Assembly: GCA_032622095.1 (NCBI GenBank)
Contig: CP136067.1
Coordinates: 52,119,899-52,183,898 of the forward strand
Source of the DNA: Siphonodentalium dalli
Lineage: Eukaryota; Mollusca; Scaphopoda; Gadilida; Siphonodentaliidae
Length of the DNA: 64,000 nt
Direction: 5' to 3'
Each line of letters opens with the position of its first letter. The first letter of the stretch is position 1. Positions 23,960 to 36,236 of the stretch are shown here, piece after piece. The translations under genes were made by a program, and so were the position numbers. The notes beneath the pieces were generated by a model. It was not told the DNA's origin and made no database searches. It saw nothing but the letters and a program-made list of their open reading frames with translations.

Positions 23960-24360
23960 GCCCCACATAATAGTACAGTACTGCCCCACATAATAGTACA
24001 GTACTGCCCCACATAATAGTACAGTACTGCCCCACATAATAGTACAGTACTGCCCCACATAATAGTACAGTACTGCCCCACATAATAGTACAGTACTGCC
24101 CACATAATAGTACAGTACTGCCCCACATAATAGTACAGTACTGCCCCACATAATAGTACAGTAGTGCCCCACATAATAGTACAGTACTGCCCCACATAAT
24201 AGTACAGTACTGCCCCACATAATAGTACAGTACTGCCCCACATAATAGTACAGTACTGCCCCACATAATAGTACAGTACTGCCCCACATAATAGTACAGT
24301 ACTGCCCCACATAATAGTACAGTACTGCCCCACATAATAGTACAGTACTGCCCCACATAA
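23960..24360. repeat. 23-bp minisatellite, ~17.4 copies
   Basis: The unit GCCCCACATAATAGTACAGTACT repeats with one 22-bp copy (near 24100) and one T-to-G-type variant (near 24163). The unit holds a small palindrome (AGTACAGTACT). Because 23 is not a multiple of 3 and the minus strand has no stop in any phase, three long minus-strand frames result. They are repeat artefacts. Confidence 0.95.
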
Positions 24361-25544
24361 TTGACCCAGTAACTGGGGTTATTATGCATTATAACTGCTG
24401 TGAAACCATAACTGCACCACAGGTAATGGTTTTGTGATGGCTGTGGCACCGCGACTAAATGCGGAAAGAAACTCTGGTTATATTCCTTGACTGCCGATAC
24501 ATTGTACATAGCTAACTGCTGACTATGACATATATAAATTTTTGGAGCCACAATTGTACTGGAAGTTAACATTTCATACCAGTTGATGATTTCAATGTTT
24601 TTTTAACCACACAATGTTGTCTAACTGGTTTATAACTGCATTTAATTAAAGTCTAACCGAAGTGCGGTCTAACTGGGGTGCCACACTGGTTTGATTAGTC
24701 ATTTACTTAGGGCAGTAGAGTAGGCATCAGTCAGTCTGAAGTCAAGTTTGAGTTATTGCCATGGGTTTGCGTTTGGCAACAATTTTCTTTAGCACACCCT
24801 GCAGGTCACATCTCTCATCCCACCATCACCAAACTTCATATGGATCTTTGGGGTGACCTCCAAATTGAAGCCAGATCGAAGCTCGACCAATCACTAAATC
24901 CTTTGGTATATAATTTGTTTGTGTTGTCCGGTATTATGTCGTATTAGGACGTATTATGTTGTTGGCTATCAGCCTATCACTCTGCCTGTCCATTCGCTTT
25001 TTTCTTTTCCGGATGATAACTTTAGTTAGTCTGAACTGAAATTTGGTATTGAGTTTACTACAGGTCAGGTTCGAATTTGGGTTCCACTTGCCAATTGTCA
25101 CCAGAGTTAAGGCCCTTTGTTGGAATTACCATGGCGTATTTAGCGATGCTCTTGTTCTTATTAGCATACATTGTTTCTCCTCTCGTGAGATGCGAGGACT
25201 ATTTTCTTTCCTCTAGCACCTTATGAAAATAATCCTCTATCTCAATCCAGAAGAAAAACCACACGCTACTAAGATCAGTTAACTATTGTCTATTTAAAGG
25301 GATATTGGGTAAATATATCTGCAAATATACTGGGTAATATTTGTTATACCCTACCTCTGGAAACAGCTTGTCTGTCCATCCATCCATCCATCCATGAACA
25401 CAACATTGTCCGAGATTGTATTCCTACATTTCTTGTCAATATTGTGAAACTTGACACAGTTACTTATGAACATAGGAATCTGTGCACCTGTAATTATGAG
25501 CATGGTCAGACTATTTAATGGAGTTACCCCCCCCCCCCCTTTTT
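24361..25544. other. Unassigned stretch with a decayed repeat unit
   Basis: A single degenerate unit near 24990-25130 (TTCCGGATGATAACTTTAGT, GAAATTTGGTATTGAG, CAGGTTCGAATTTGGG, GAGTTAAGGCCCT) belongs to the family at 44490 and 46530. A C/T homopolymer run lies at about 25528-25549. Confidence 0.45.
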
Positions 25545-26300
25545 TTTTAGCTCAACTTTACTTGTAAATTTTGAGCTATTGTCATGGCTTGGTGTCTGTG
25601 TGTGCGTCATCTATGGAGATGTCCGTCAACAATTTCAAATAGCATGGGCTACAGGTCATACCTTTGGGGGGATCAATATTAAATTTGTCTTGGCTGTTGG
25701 CATTGATATGTAGATGGGAACGAGTCATTTTGGGGACAAAAAAACATGGCTGCCAGTGGCCATCTTGGATTTCAAAATTCAGTCCATTAGCACAGGCTAC
25801 AGGCTACAGGCCATACTGTTAAGTCTAATCTAATCATAATGAAATTTGTCATGGATGTTATTATTGACATGTAGATGAGAACGAGTCATTTTGGGGGTCT
25901 TTCGGCCATAAAACATGGCCATATTGGATTTTGCTCTTTGCATGACTAAATCATTTGGCACGGGCTACAAGTCTTACCTTTGGTTGGATCATTATGAAAT
26001 TTGTCATGGCTGTTGACATTGACAAGTAGATGGGAACGAGTCATTTTGGGGTCATCTTGGATTTCAAAATTCAATCCATTAGCACGGGCTACAGGTCGGG
26101 ATTGTTCGTCTGATCATCATGAAATTTGTCGTGGAAGTTAATATTGACATCTAGATGGGAACGAGTCATTTTTGGGTCATTCGGCCATAAAACATGGCTG
26201 CCGGCAGCCATCTTGGATTTTACTCTTTGCATGTCTAAATCCTTTGACACCGGCTACATGGCTTCGTGGAGTACATTATGTCCAATTTTCAAGGCAATAG
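25545..26300 (+). repeat. Hairpin-headed array, TAGCTCAACTTTA family
   Basis: Head TAGCTCAACTTTACTTGTAAA...TTTTGAGCTA, then three to four units of ~160-190 bp. Each contains GGGCTACAGGTC, TCATNATGAAATTTGTCATGG, GACATGTAGATGGGAACGAG and ATGGCTGCC..CATCTTGGATTT. A second, shorter copy with the same orientation starts at 40065, on the far side of the 13-kb composite. Confidence 0.6.
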
Positions 26301-27599
26301 TTCAATTTGTGACTAAAGCATGAAACTTTGCACATATGTACAATTCACATGCTAAATGATATTAGATATGGAGCCATGCTGAAATTTCACTTTAACCCAG
26401 TGTTTAACCCCTCTTTTAATGGGTTTTTCAAATTTAAAGAGCGTTTCATGATTATATAATTTATTAATGTCGGAATTAATCTTACCATCAAACATGCAAT
26501 ATAAAATTTGGCATATACATTAAGTATGATTCTGTGAGATATAATGCCACATTTTATGGAAAATTTTGAACTCCCGTCAAAAATGGCGATAAAAATGGCA
26601 GCCGGAAGTGGAAAATATGATTTTTTTCACTAATATCTTCAGTTTCTGCTGTACGGAACTGGTTCAGAATTGTGACTTTATTTTTGTATTATTCATATTA
26701 ACGGACCATTGGAGTAATGAAATAGGCCCATTCATGAGGTGCCAGCCCCTTCCGAACCCTCAAAAATTTGATTTTTATAGAACTTGGTATGAAATTTCAC
26801 CAAAAATCATATTTCAACAAGACATGGACACAGAACTGTGCAAACTAAGTGAGGCATATAATTACATATGAATATTTCAACTCAATAGAAACAAAATCGT
26901 CACTTGGGCTCAAAATGGCGACCAAAACCTCGGAAATGGTAAATATTGGACCAGCATGCCATGTAATCTCTACAAGTTGTGGTCGATGAATAAAATTGGA
27001 TATTCTGTCTTATATACATTAAATTATAACATTTCTGATGCACATTGGTTAAGTGTTAGTAATATAACCAATGACAATACTAGAAAGATTTGATTTTTCT
27101 ATCACAAACTTGACATCAACATCAGCAAAAATTAACTTTTCAGGTTTGGACCATTTATTCAAGTAAATGGAACTATCTTTGGAATCAAAGATGTATATTG
27201 TTTTGATCTGTCTTAAATGTGTCACACTGATGTGTTTTTAGAGAAAATTAATCAAGATGGCTTCTTTTTTTATATAACAATTAATCAAGATGGCTTTTTT
27301 TTTTATATAACATACATCCCGAACAATATTCTCTGTTCCCAAGAGGTAGCAAATTGTGACTCCCTTTGTTATTAACCATGTTACTTAATCCACTGACTAC
27401 TACATGTATCATTCTCGTTGTCCCAGTGCCTTCTGAGGCATGATAAATTCATTTCAAATGATGTCTTAGTATGGAATTTTGTCAATAATGTCTTTTAGGA
27501 TTCTGGCCATATTTTTAAACGGAAATGGGCAGAACGTCTAAACGGAACTGAGTGAAGCCATAATATGTGGCTACTCTCACCCTTTGAATAAAAATCAAC

Positions 27600-27969
27600 T
27601 TAATATATGGTGTATGTTAAAATGGCAGCCAGAGAGTGAATGTGTGGCCATAGATGAGGTGAATACTAGTAGTTCTATGGGGAGTTATTGTATGGTCATG
27701 AATGGTGCAAAGGAGCTGCTATATATTTTGTGGTGTATCCATGGTGAGATGTATACAATGGGTGACTAATGACTATGGTCATGTGTGATGTGAATAGCTA
27801 TACAATGATTGTGTGTATGGTTATCGAAGTGGTGTATGGGTATAATGATAGTAGCTGCATGGTCATCTGTGTATTGTTTATGTATACGATGTATATGGTG
27901 ACCATATGCCCATGTATGACTTGTCATGGATGGGTGTATATGTATACATATATTGGCTGTATGACCATG
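27600..27969. repeat. GTATAC minisatellite, left fragment
   Basis: The same TGTATGGTCATG / GTATAC / GGTGAATA phrases as the foldback 1 core, interrupted at ATG (27967-27969) by foldback 2. Confidence 0.6.
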
Positions 27970-29279
27970 TAGTCCAGGAGATATTGGTCGACCTCTGCAC
28001 CCCCCCCCCCCAGGGACTCAACTTCACCCCACTAATTTTCTTCCTTTAAGGTCTCCTATAAATTTTTTTCACTTGTTAACAAGAATAAAAAGTGGCCGCA
28101 TAGACTCCAGACAAGATGGCGTCCATCATGGCGGCCATTTTTTTTTAATGCACCATGTCTCTTTGGTCGCCGTTATAGTAAAGATATCACATGCGGTCTT
28201 GTTTTCTGCTCGATTCGTTATGCTAATATACAGCCCTTACAAATTAGCCAAAAATCCGACACCAGAATCCAATATGGCGGCCAAGATGGCCGCCGAAATG
28301 TGAAAATATGCAATTTTTCTGACATGTTACCACCTTTCGTTTGTTTCTGTGGGAAAATGTTGGCATCTTTGCGTCATGTTATACATTTATCATATAGAGA
28401 AGTCATTTTCGACCACATAGGGACCATAATATATATTCATTGCGGAATATTTTTGTCCGATATAACGTTTTCCCAAATGCCGGTATAATGGGTCAAAGCC
28501 GAATCTACGTTAATAACGCGATGTAATGTTTCGAATCAATGAATGTTATTGCTATTATAACAACACACATGCATATATATGTGCATAAGATACTCGAGCT
28601 ATGATTCCTCTTATACCTGAGTTGATGAATATTTACCCAAATCCAAGATGGCGGCCAATATGGCCACCCGAAATAAAAAATTGCCGATTTTAACATCAGT
28701 GAGCATTATTGTCATGAAAACTCCACACCTGCTTACTATTGTGAGTTGGGAACACTTAGGCGAAGAACTTTCCTTGTAACATATCCAAATAAAAGTACCC
28801 CAAATCCACAATGGCGGACAGATTTGGAAAAATCACCGAAATTCCCTCATATTCACATTATTGGGCATTATTGTCGAGACAACTCCACCCATGGTTACAG
28901 TTGAGTTGGAAATACTGAGGTGAAGTAATTACAGATTCTGATTTGCCACGTCACATCCATAATTATCTGGACCAGCTTCCATTTCTTTGTCTGATAAATC
29001 TAGGTAGCTCACACCGACAAAGTATTCACCACTTCCTTGGAGTAGGGTCCCTCTAATCATACCGTTTCAAACAATTCATTTTCCGGTGTCTAGCTTACGA
29101 TTTTAAATATTTGCTAAATATGATATTTGTGCGTCATCTTGAACTATGAAGGCATATGACCGATGAGTATACAAGCTTACAGAAGGTCATCTCTATGTAT
29201 GTGTCTCATACCCCATGGGGATAACGACATGTACACCTGGCGAACCAGTTAGCTAGTCACTTCTCAATAGATGGTTCGT

Positions 29280-30650
29280 CAACTCACAAACTCAGCAAAC
29301 GTATTGGCATATGTGGACAACTTCGACAGTGTTTCGAAGGTTGCTAGCTGTCTCATTCCCTTGGACAGATGTCTATCTGCTAAGGAGAAGACCATAGTGT
29401 ACAGACTACCCACACTTCTTGACCATGCTCCGAAGCAAACTGTGTGACGCCCTGCATTTGTCTCGTCGAATATCTCCCAGCAGAGAAGAACAATGCTCGC
29501 GGTGCTAGTTTATGGACATGCGCCATGATAGTGGGAATGAAATGGGCCACGGTATACACCATCCCTACACCTGGTGCATGTTTAAGATATAGAATGTCAT
29601 GCGTGTCGGTTTTATTTGGTGTGGTAAGATTGTATGTCCACATCAGTTTCGAAGCCTTTCTGATTCAACTACGTACATTTTTGTCTGGATAATACTATGC
29701 TAGCCTCCCTCAAAACAGTCGGATGGACTGAAGGATAATGTCTTTATAGCATGAATGTATGCGGTTTTTTTTATCCTCTCTAGGGGTTAGTGTCAGTATG
29801 TTGGCGGTATTATTCAAGAAAATGTCAGGAACTCTGGTGCATTTATTTCACTATGTATTTAAAGAACAATTTACAGTCTCGATGGCAATGACTGTGGACG
29901 TTGGGGAACGCGACCTTTATGGTCATATAGCTTTATATATATAACTTTAGAATATAGCAGTTAATGTCTCATGCAGGAAAATGTTCGCAATGGTGATGTT
30001 ACCAAGAAATCACTTGGTGTACCAACGTTTGTTGAACTGAATGCAAGAGCTCATCAACGTAACATTCCTCTGGATGTTCTTCGCGTTGAAGATTTCACCC
30101 TTTTGTTGATGGCATTTGTACTTTCTTGAACCATACCACCCAGCGTGAGTATGACCTATCAACCAAATATCAAAGGTATCGCCTTTAAGACTACACCCCA
30201 GTCTTGGTGGGGCTTATACAGCAGTAGCCAGTGGCACACGCCTGGTCCAGCTGTTTAAGAACGGCTTCCAACGGATGGGAACATACAATCTTAGCATACA
30301 AGGAAAGCAAAGCCACACATGAGATCCTGTCTGAATCTAAAACATAACAAAATAAGGGGCGGTGCAATCATTGTCCAATTTCATTTCCACTATCATGACA
30401 CATACCCACAAACTAGCACCGTGTGTATTGTTATCATCTGCTTGGATATGTTCGGTGAGACGATTGCTGGACGCCAACAAGCGTGTTCTTATGATCATGT
30501 TCAATGAGAATGGGTATATTATGCATTATGGTCTTCTACGCCTTATCAGAAATGCATCCGTCAAATGTCGGGCTTTCAACATTCGAAGCCATATTCAGAA
30601 GTTGTCCGGGTACGTCACTGCATTAGATGAGCATGCGAATTGATGAACCA
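29280..30650. pseudogene. Coding-like fossil in foldback 2 centre
   Basis: Stretches read like protein without long intact frames, for example the plus-strand segments ANVLAYVDNFDSVSKVASC (about 29300) and VPTFVELNARAHQRNIPLDV (about 30000). Frames at 29380-29643 (minus) and 30362-30643 (plus) share a TIMxHxHKLAP core, because the two halves are inverted copies. I cannot assign a family. It may be the remnant of a mobilising protein or a captured gene fragment. Confidence 0.25.
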
Positions 30651-30936
30651 TATATTGGGAAGTGGCTGTTTGGGAAGATCACCAGGTGTACACGTTGTTA
30701 TCCCCATTGGGTCACCAAAGCTGACAATACGCAGATAGATCCTCCTGAAAGCTAGTATACGCATCGACCGAATACCTTTCTAGTGTATCGCACAAGATGA
30801 CGCCTATACCTCATATGTAGCATCTGAATTATACCATAAGCTATACCACGAATGAAGCTCGCTAAGAATTCCAAGCTTTCGAAACAAACACGTGAGCTGG
30901 ACACCGGCACATGTATTGTTTGAAACATTCCGATTA

Positions 30937-32022
30937 GTGGCACCCAGGGATGTGGCGTGGCTAGAGGGTCTCCTTTAGGGGGTGTCCACCTTGGGAATTT
31001 CCAACTGCACCCCCCCCCCCCCCCCCCCCTTGAGTCGGAAACACACCAACACAACTTTTTGCATAATTCCATTTGCACCCACCCCCTTGTACCTCATGCT
31101 CAGGCCTAATTTCCTATATATTCATAAGCCATGCTTCTATGTTCCCAGTATGAGAACATTAAGATATTTTAACCTGAAAATTGGCCCCCAAAAAAACAAC
31201 TAGTGGTCTAATTCCAGACAAATGCACACAGCTATCGACAACATACCAGGAAACACCGGGCCGACCATGGTTGTTTGGCCCGGTGTGAGAAAATTTTGAA
31301 AACTATACAAGAAAATCGCAAATCCTAGCATCTAGACTAGCTTCAACTGAAGCTTTCCTAGTGTTGGAAATTTCAAACCTCATGATCCCCCTCAGGTTGG
31401 AAAATTCTTCAACTGATGACCATTTATGTCTACAAGTTTGACCAAATGTAGTAAAATATTGTTTTGCTAAACTAATTAGCAGTTTTGTATTGGCCATGCG
31501 GATGGGGCTATGAATACACACCGGGCCGACCCAGTTCGGCCCGGTGTGCGAAAAATTTGAAATCTGAACAAGAAAATCGCAAAATACTAACATCTAGACT
31601 AGCCTCAAGCCTTCCTACTGTTGGAAATTTCAAACCCTACACCCCCACTTAGGTTGGAAAATTTCCAACTGATGACAATTCCAATGACAATGTTGACCAA
31701 TTGCATGACAATATTGTTTTCTTAAATTAACTAGACGTTTTTGACTAGCCACGGGGGAGGGACCAGGACACAAGCTTTCCAAGTGTTGGAAATTTCCAAC
31801 CTGTCACCCCCCTAAGGTTGGAAAATTTCCAACTGATGACCATTTCTGTCGAACTTTTTGACCAAAAATAGGAACATATGCAAATATTGGTCGAAAAACA
31901 ATAAATTCCCCCCAATAAATTGTTTTTACCTGAAATTAGGAATTTCCAACTATTGAAAATATAGCTCTCTGCTGGGGGTGAGACACCCCACACCCCCCTC
32001 TAGCCACATCCCTGGTGGCACC
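30937..32022. mobile_element. hAT-like non-autonomous element, 8-bp duplication GTGGCACC
   Basis: The element spans 30945-32014 with inverted ends CAGGGATGTGGC and GCCACATCCCTG. A perfect 8-bp duplication GTGGCACC flanks it (30937-30944, 32015-32022). An 8-bp duplication with CAGGG ends fits the hAT superfamily. The interior has direct repeats of roughly 235 bp with GGTTGGAAAATT and GGCCCGGTGTG blocks and a C run at 31009-31029, and no transposase. A decayed relative lies near 62574-62810. Confidence 0.85.
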
Positions 32023-33599
32023 CTTCTACAAAGAAGTGTAGTAAACTGTTGTTGTGAGTGCGATAGATTAATCTGACGAAGAGACGGAAACGGGTCTAGA
32101 TAATGCTGAATGTGGCAATTCAGAATAAGCTCAGGTACTGTAGTTTTGATTCTTGGAAGTCATAATATGACTATTCGGCGCACCTATATACGGTTACGGC
32201 CAGTATGAGCCCTTAGTGGAGAATGGATTTTGAAATGCCACATCGCGATTGTGGTTTTCATCATTCCAAAAGGCTACGACTTACATTGGAACTAATATAT
32301 GGTTTATATTATGTACCGTTTCGTCTATACAAATCGATTTTATGACAAAAAGTTTAAATTGGTATGTGATAATATCGGCTTCTTTTCAATTTCTGGCCGC
32401 CAGTTTGGCCGCCATATTGACTGAGTGTCACTTGCCAAACCCTAATGAATAATTCATACATATCAACATGTAATGGTGGGTAGAAATCGCGAAACAATAA
32501 CGCCCATCCTAAGAAAGTAAAGGAATGTAGGCGTATATTTTCAAATTTCGGTCGCCATTTTGGCCGCCATCTTCGATTTGGAAAACCATTTCTTGCTTGA
32601 GATGTAAGGTAATTACTTCACCTCAGTATTTCCAACTCAACTGTACGCATGGATGGAGTTGTCTCGACAATAATGCCCAATGATGTGAATATGAGGGAAT
32701 TTCGGTGATTTTTCAAAATCTGTCCGCCATTGTGGGCGCCATTTTGGATTTGGGGTACTTTTATTTGGATATGGTACAAGGAAAGTTCTTCGCCTAAGTG
32801 TTCCCAACTCACAATAGTAAGCAGGTGTGGAGTTTTCATGACAATAATGTTCACTGATGTTAAAATCGGTGATTCTCGGCAATTTTTTATTTCTGGTGGC
32901 CATTTTGGCCGCCATCTTGGATTTGGGTAAATATTCCTCAACTCAGGTATAACTCAGGAATCATAGCTCGAGTATCTCCTGCACATATATATGCATGTGT
33001 GTTGTTATAATAGCAATAACATTCATTGATTCGAAACGTTACATCGCGTTATTAACGTAGATTCGGCTTTGACCCATTATACAGGCATTTGGGAAAACGT
33101 GATATCGGACAAAAATATCCCGCAATGAATGTATATTATGGTCCCCATGTGGTCGAAAATGACTCCTCTATATGATAAATGTATAACATGACGCAAAGAT
33201 GCCAACATTTTCACACAGAGACAAACGAAAGGTGGTAACATGTCAGAAAAATAGCATATTTTCACATTTCGGCGGCCATCTTGGCCGCCATATTGGATTC
33301 TGGTGTCGGATGTTTGGCTAATTTGTAAGGGTTGTATATTAGCATAAGAATCGAGCGGAAAACAAGACCGCATGTGATATCATCTTTACTATAACGGCGA
33401 TCAAAGAGACATGGTGCATTTTTTTAAAAATGGCCGCCATGATGGACGCCATCTTGTCTGGAGTCTCTGCTGTCGCTTTTTTTTCTTGTTAACAAGTGAA
33501 AAATATTATAGGAGACCTTAAGGAAGAAAATTAGTGGGGTGAAGTTGAGTCCTGGGGAGGGGGGGGTGCAGCGGTCAACCAATATCTCCTGGACTAATG

Positions 33600-33871
33600 T
33601 GTGGGTGTATGAATAAACAGGGAGTGGTTGTATGCTTACCCGGTATGTGTAATGTATATATGTTTACATGGAATGACTGTACGTTCGTGATTGTTGACAT
33701 GTATATGCATACATGGAGTATAGCTGGATGGTCACTGGCGGTGTGTGGGTATATACGAAGCGCCCTTGTGGCCATGGTTATATAGGTGATGTAAATGATC
33801 TCTGTCATGGCTGTATTGTCATTGGTGGATGTATTTGTATACAGAGAGTACATGTGGCTACATTATCATAC
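33600..33871. repeat. GTATAC minisatellite, middle fragment
   Basis: Continuation of the older foldback core after foldback 2: TGTATGGTC, GTATACATGGAGT and GGTGTGTGGGTATA phrases. It ends where LINE 2 begins. Confidence 0.55.
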
Positions 33872-33943
33872 ATGAGAGTCATCAAAGCCGTATCTCATAT
33901 CATAAAAATGTGAGTCTATATATGTTTTAAACAGTTCTATACT

Positions 33944-34426
33944 TCAAGCAGAAACTATGAAATCTGGTAGTGAATTCCAATGTGGGATAACTCTATTTGT
34001 AAAGTAGAATTTTCTCGTGTCCTTTATAACCACTTTCTTTTGTAATTTCTGTTCATGCCCTCTGGTATTGGTGCTCAGGGTCTTTTGAAATAACTGATAA
34101 GGGTCCAAGATATAGTGTCCATTCATCATTTTGTACAGTTCAATGAGATCCCTCCTGAATCTTCTGAATTTGAGTGACATTAAATTCAGTCTTATCATGC
34201 GTTGCCGATAAGGCAAATTTCTCACAAGAGGCAACATTTTCGTCGCTCTTCGCTGTATTCGTTCGATCTCTATGCTTTGATGTTTATAATGTGGGCTCCA
34301 AGCTGCGTTGCAATATTCTAGTACTGGCTTTACCATGGCGATATACAGTGTTCTGAATGTGTCGATGTCGAGGTTAGTGAATGTTCTGTCACCCCGAGAA
34401 TCATATTTGTTTTGCTGCAAATACAA
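33944..34426 (-). pseudogene. LINE 2 C-terminal region
   Basis: Contains the thumb-like TFRTLYIAMVKPVLEYCNAAW motif and the typical end FYFTNRVIPHWNSLPDFIV seen in CR1/jockey-type LINE proteins. It overlaps the RT frame at 34330-34426 by a frame slip. Confidence 0.8.
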
Positions 34427-35316
34427 TTAACGTGTTCATTAAACTTCAATTGTTCATCTATAACTACGCCGAGGTCGCGCTCCGTTGTACTATATATAAT
34501 GATTGGTTCTGCAGTTGTGTCCAACATACGGTATTTATTTCTCGGGTTGTTGTGTATGACGTGGATCTTTGCAGAATTAAAATACAACTGCCATTCTAGG
34601 GACCACTTGCAGACAGAAGCTATATCTTCTTGGATGTTGTCGATTCGCGGATTTCCGATTAGTTTTGTATCGTCCGCGAAAATTTGACATGTCCCTTTGA
34701 TATTTTCTGGGAGATCATTGATATAAATGACAAAAAGGATAGGGCCCAGCACACTTCCGTGAGGAACGCCACTTGTCACGTTGATCCACGATGAAAGGTG
34801 GTCATTGACTCGCACACGTTGTTCTCTGCCAAGGAGAAAGTCCCTAGTCCAGTTATGGATGTTGTTGCTTATACCATACAATCAAATTTTCATCAGTAAT
34901 CTCTCGTGTGGGACACTATCAAAGGCCTTTTTAAAATCTAAATAAACGGCATCAATGGGTTCGTTGTTATCCAGGTTGACGGTTACGTTATCTAGATATT
35001 CAATTATTGTATCTTGCACGAGCGGCCTTTTCTGAATCTATGTTGACCGTGACAGGATACCATAAGGCCGTTCTCTTCCATGTGTGTAACAATGGCATCT
35101 CGGACGAAAGATTATAATATTTTGCACACTGTACACGTAAGGCTTATATACTGGGCGGTAGTTGCTAGGGTTTGATTTCGAGCCTCTTTTAAAGATATAT
35201 GTAATGTTTGCTTTCTTCCACATTATTTGTATACGTCCTTCGGTGAGGGAGCGATTGAATAGTATACAAAGGGGCTGGCTTAGCTCTGATGCTGTTTTCA
35301 GGGGCGCCGGAAGCAT
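34330..35316 (-). pseudogene. LINE 2 reverse transcriptase (broken)
   Basis: Reading down the minus strand: LCILFNRSLTEGRIQIMWKK and SNYRPV (35160-35300), motif A (YLDFKKAFDSVPHERLL, about 34910-34960), then an in-frame TGA before LYGISNN. Motif B (VPHGSVLGPILFV, about 34760) and motif C (IFADDTKL, about 34675) follow. The catalytic FADD is intact, but stops and slips make it inactive. Confidence 0.8.
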
Positions 35317-35678
35317 CCAAGGTCAGGGGGCGGGCAGAGCCTACAAAAAGGGCACTTTTCCGCAAAAAAAGGGCATTTTCTCCGCAAACTCGGGAAAATA
35401 ACCATAAATTCATTGTGGCAAAAATCCCTATTTTAATGGTATTTGTCGGTTTTTATGGCCGTTTTGTGATAAAATTGACAAAAAATTAATATTCTTTGTG
35501 AAATTGGTGGTATTTGGACCAAAAAAGTCACACTTTGCTATAAAAACACGAGATTAAACACACAAAAAGCATTTTCTGTCTCCAGAAAAAGGGCAAGTCC
35601 TGCCCCCGCTCGCCCCCCTTGGTCATGCAAGGGCAGGGGGGTCAGCTGCCCCCCTCTTCCGGCGCCCCTGGCTGTTTT
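35291..35678. mobile_element. hAT-like MITE, 8-bp duplication GCTGTTTT
   Basis: 372 bp (35299-35670) with inverted ends CAGGGGCGCCGGAAG and CTTCCGGCGCCCCTG. Perfect 8-bp duplications GCTGTTTT lie at 35291-35298 and 35671-35678. It splits the LINE 2 RT frame. Joining the flanks and shifting one base restores the usual KSPEPDxIPARLL-type RT segment. Non-coding. Confidence 0.9.
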
Positions 35679-36230
35679 TCTTAATAATCGGGCTGGTATT
35701 CGGTCCGGTTCTGGACTTTTGTTGACATTTAGACAGCGTATAGTGTCTGCTCTATGGCCGTTGGTGTTATCTGCAAGTCGACTATATCGCTAGATTTAGC
35801 TGGCAACTTCATGGTTTGCATGTTACCTTTATCTTCCTGGGTAAAGACTGATGCGAAAAATTTGTTCAGGATGTCTGCATTTTCTTGGTCTTTAGTTACC
35901 AACGGTTCGCCTTCGTTTTGTTTAAGGTCCGAGATTCCACGCCCGACCTTCGTTTTACTCTGTACATCTCTCCAGAAAGCCTTCGGGTTGTATTTGCTCT
36001 CTTTGGTTATTTTATTTTCAAAAGTTTGTTTGGCAGCTTTCAGATGTTTGTTAGCTAATTTGCTTGTATTCTTGATATGCAGTGGCATTACATGTTCGCT
36101 TATATCACTTGTATGCCAACCTCTTCTGGCGAATGATTGTAAGTACATATTTATTTGCCCATGGACATCTGTCCTTCTTGTAGTTACCCATGGGCGAGTT
36201 GTATTTGCAAATATGGAGTGTTTGAATGGT
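35679..36230 (-). pseudogene. LINE 2 EN-RT linker and RT start
   Basis: Encodes a charged linker (KLANKHLKAAKQTFENKIT, NPKAFWRDVQSKTK, LNKFFASVFTQE) typical of the segment between endonuclease and RT. The frame ends at the TAA in 35729-35731, after which RT continues in another phase towards 35679. The endonuclease itself is missing. Confidence 0.75.
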
Positions 36231-36236
36231 CGTGGT

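Larger units (their letters stand above)
27967..33599. mobile_element. Giant foldback element 2 (TAGTCC termini)
   Basis: Begins TAGTCCAGGAGATATTGGTC at 27970 and ends with the complementary ATATCTCCTGGACTA at 33596. A 3-bp duplication ATG flanks it (27967-27969, 33597-33599). Without its 1,070-bp hAT-like insert it is about 4.5 kb and is an imperfect palindrome nearly throughout. The outer arms 27970-28935 and ~32605-33596 match closely. Termini and subterminal blocks (CAAGATGGCGTCCATCATGG, AACTTCACCCCA) are shared with foldback 1. Central arms hold decayed coding-like sequence. It inserted in the older GTATAC minisatellite. Confidence 0.8.
33872..36236 (-). mobile_element. LINE 2, dead and 5'-truncated
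   Basis: On the minus strand the order is EN-RT linker (from ~36230), RT motifs, then a C-terminal region ending near 33944. Minisatellite resumes on both sides. The left and right limits are approximate. It carries a hAT-like insertion at 35299-35670 and several stops and frame slips. RT motif spacing is like that of LINE 1, but protein identity is low, so it is a different family. Confidence 0.75.

Noticed and set aside
23960-24360. CRISPR-like repeat array
   Set aside because: Units are contiguous with no spacers and the context is eukaryotic.
23781-24572. Three long overlapping minus-strand frames (to 263 residues)
   Set aside because: They are produced by a 23-bp minisatellite without stops. 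No domain or signal peptide is present, and all three frames are equally open.
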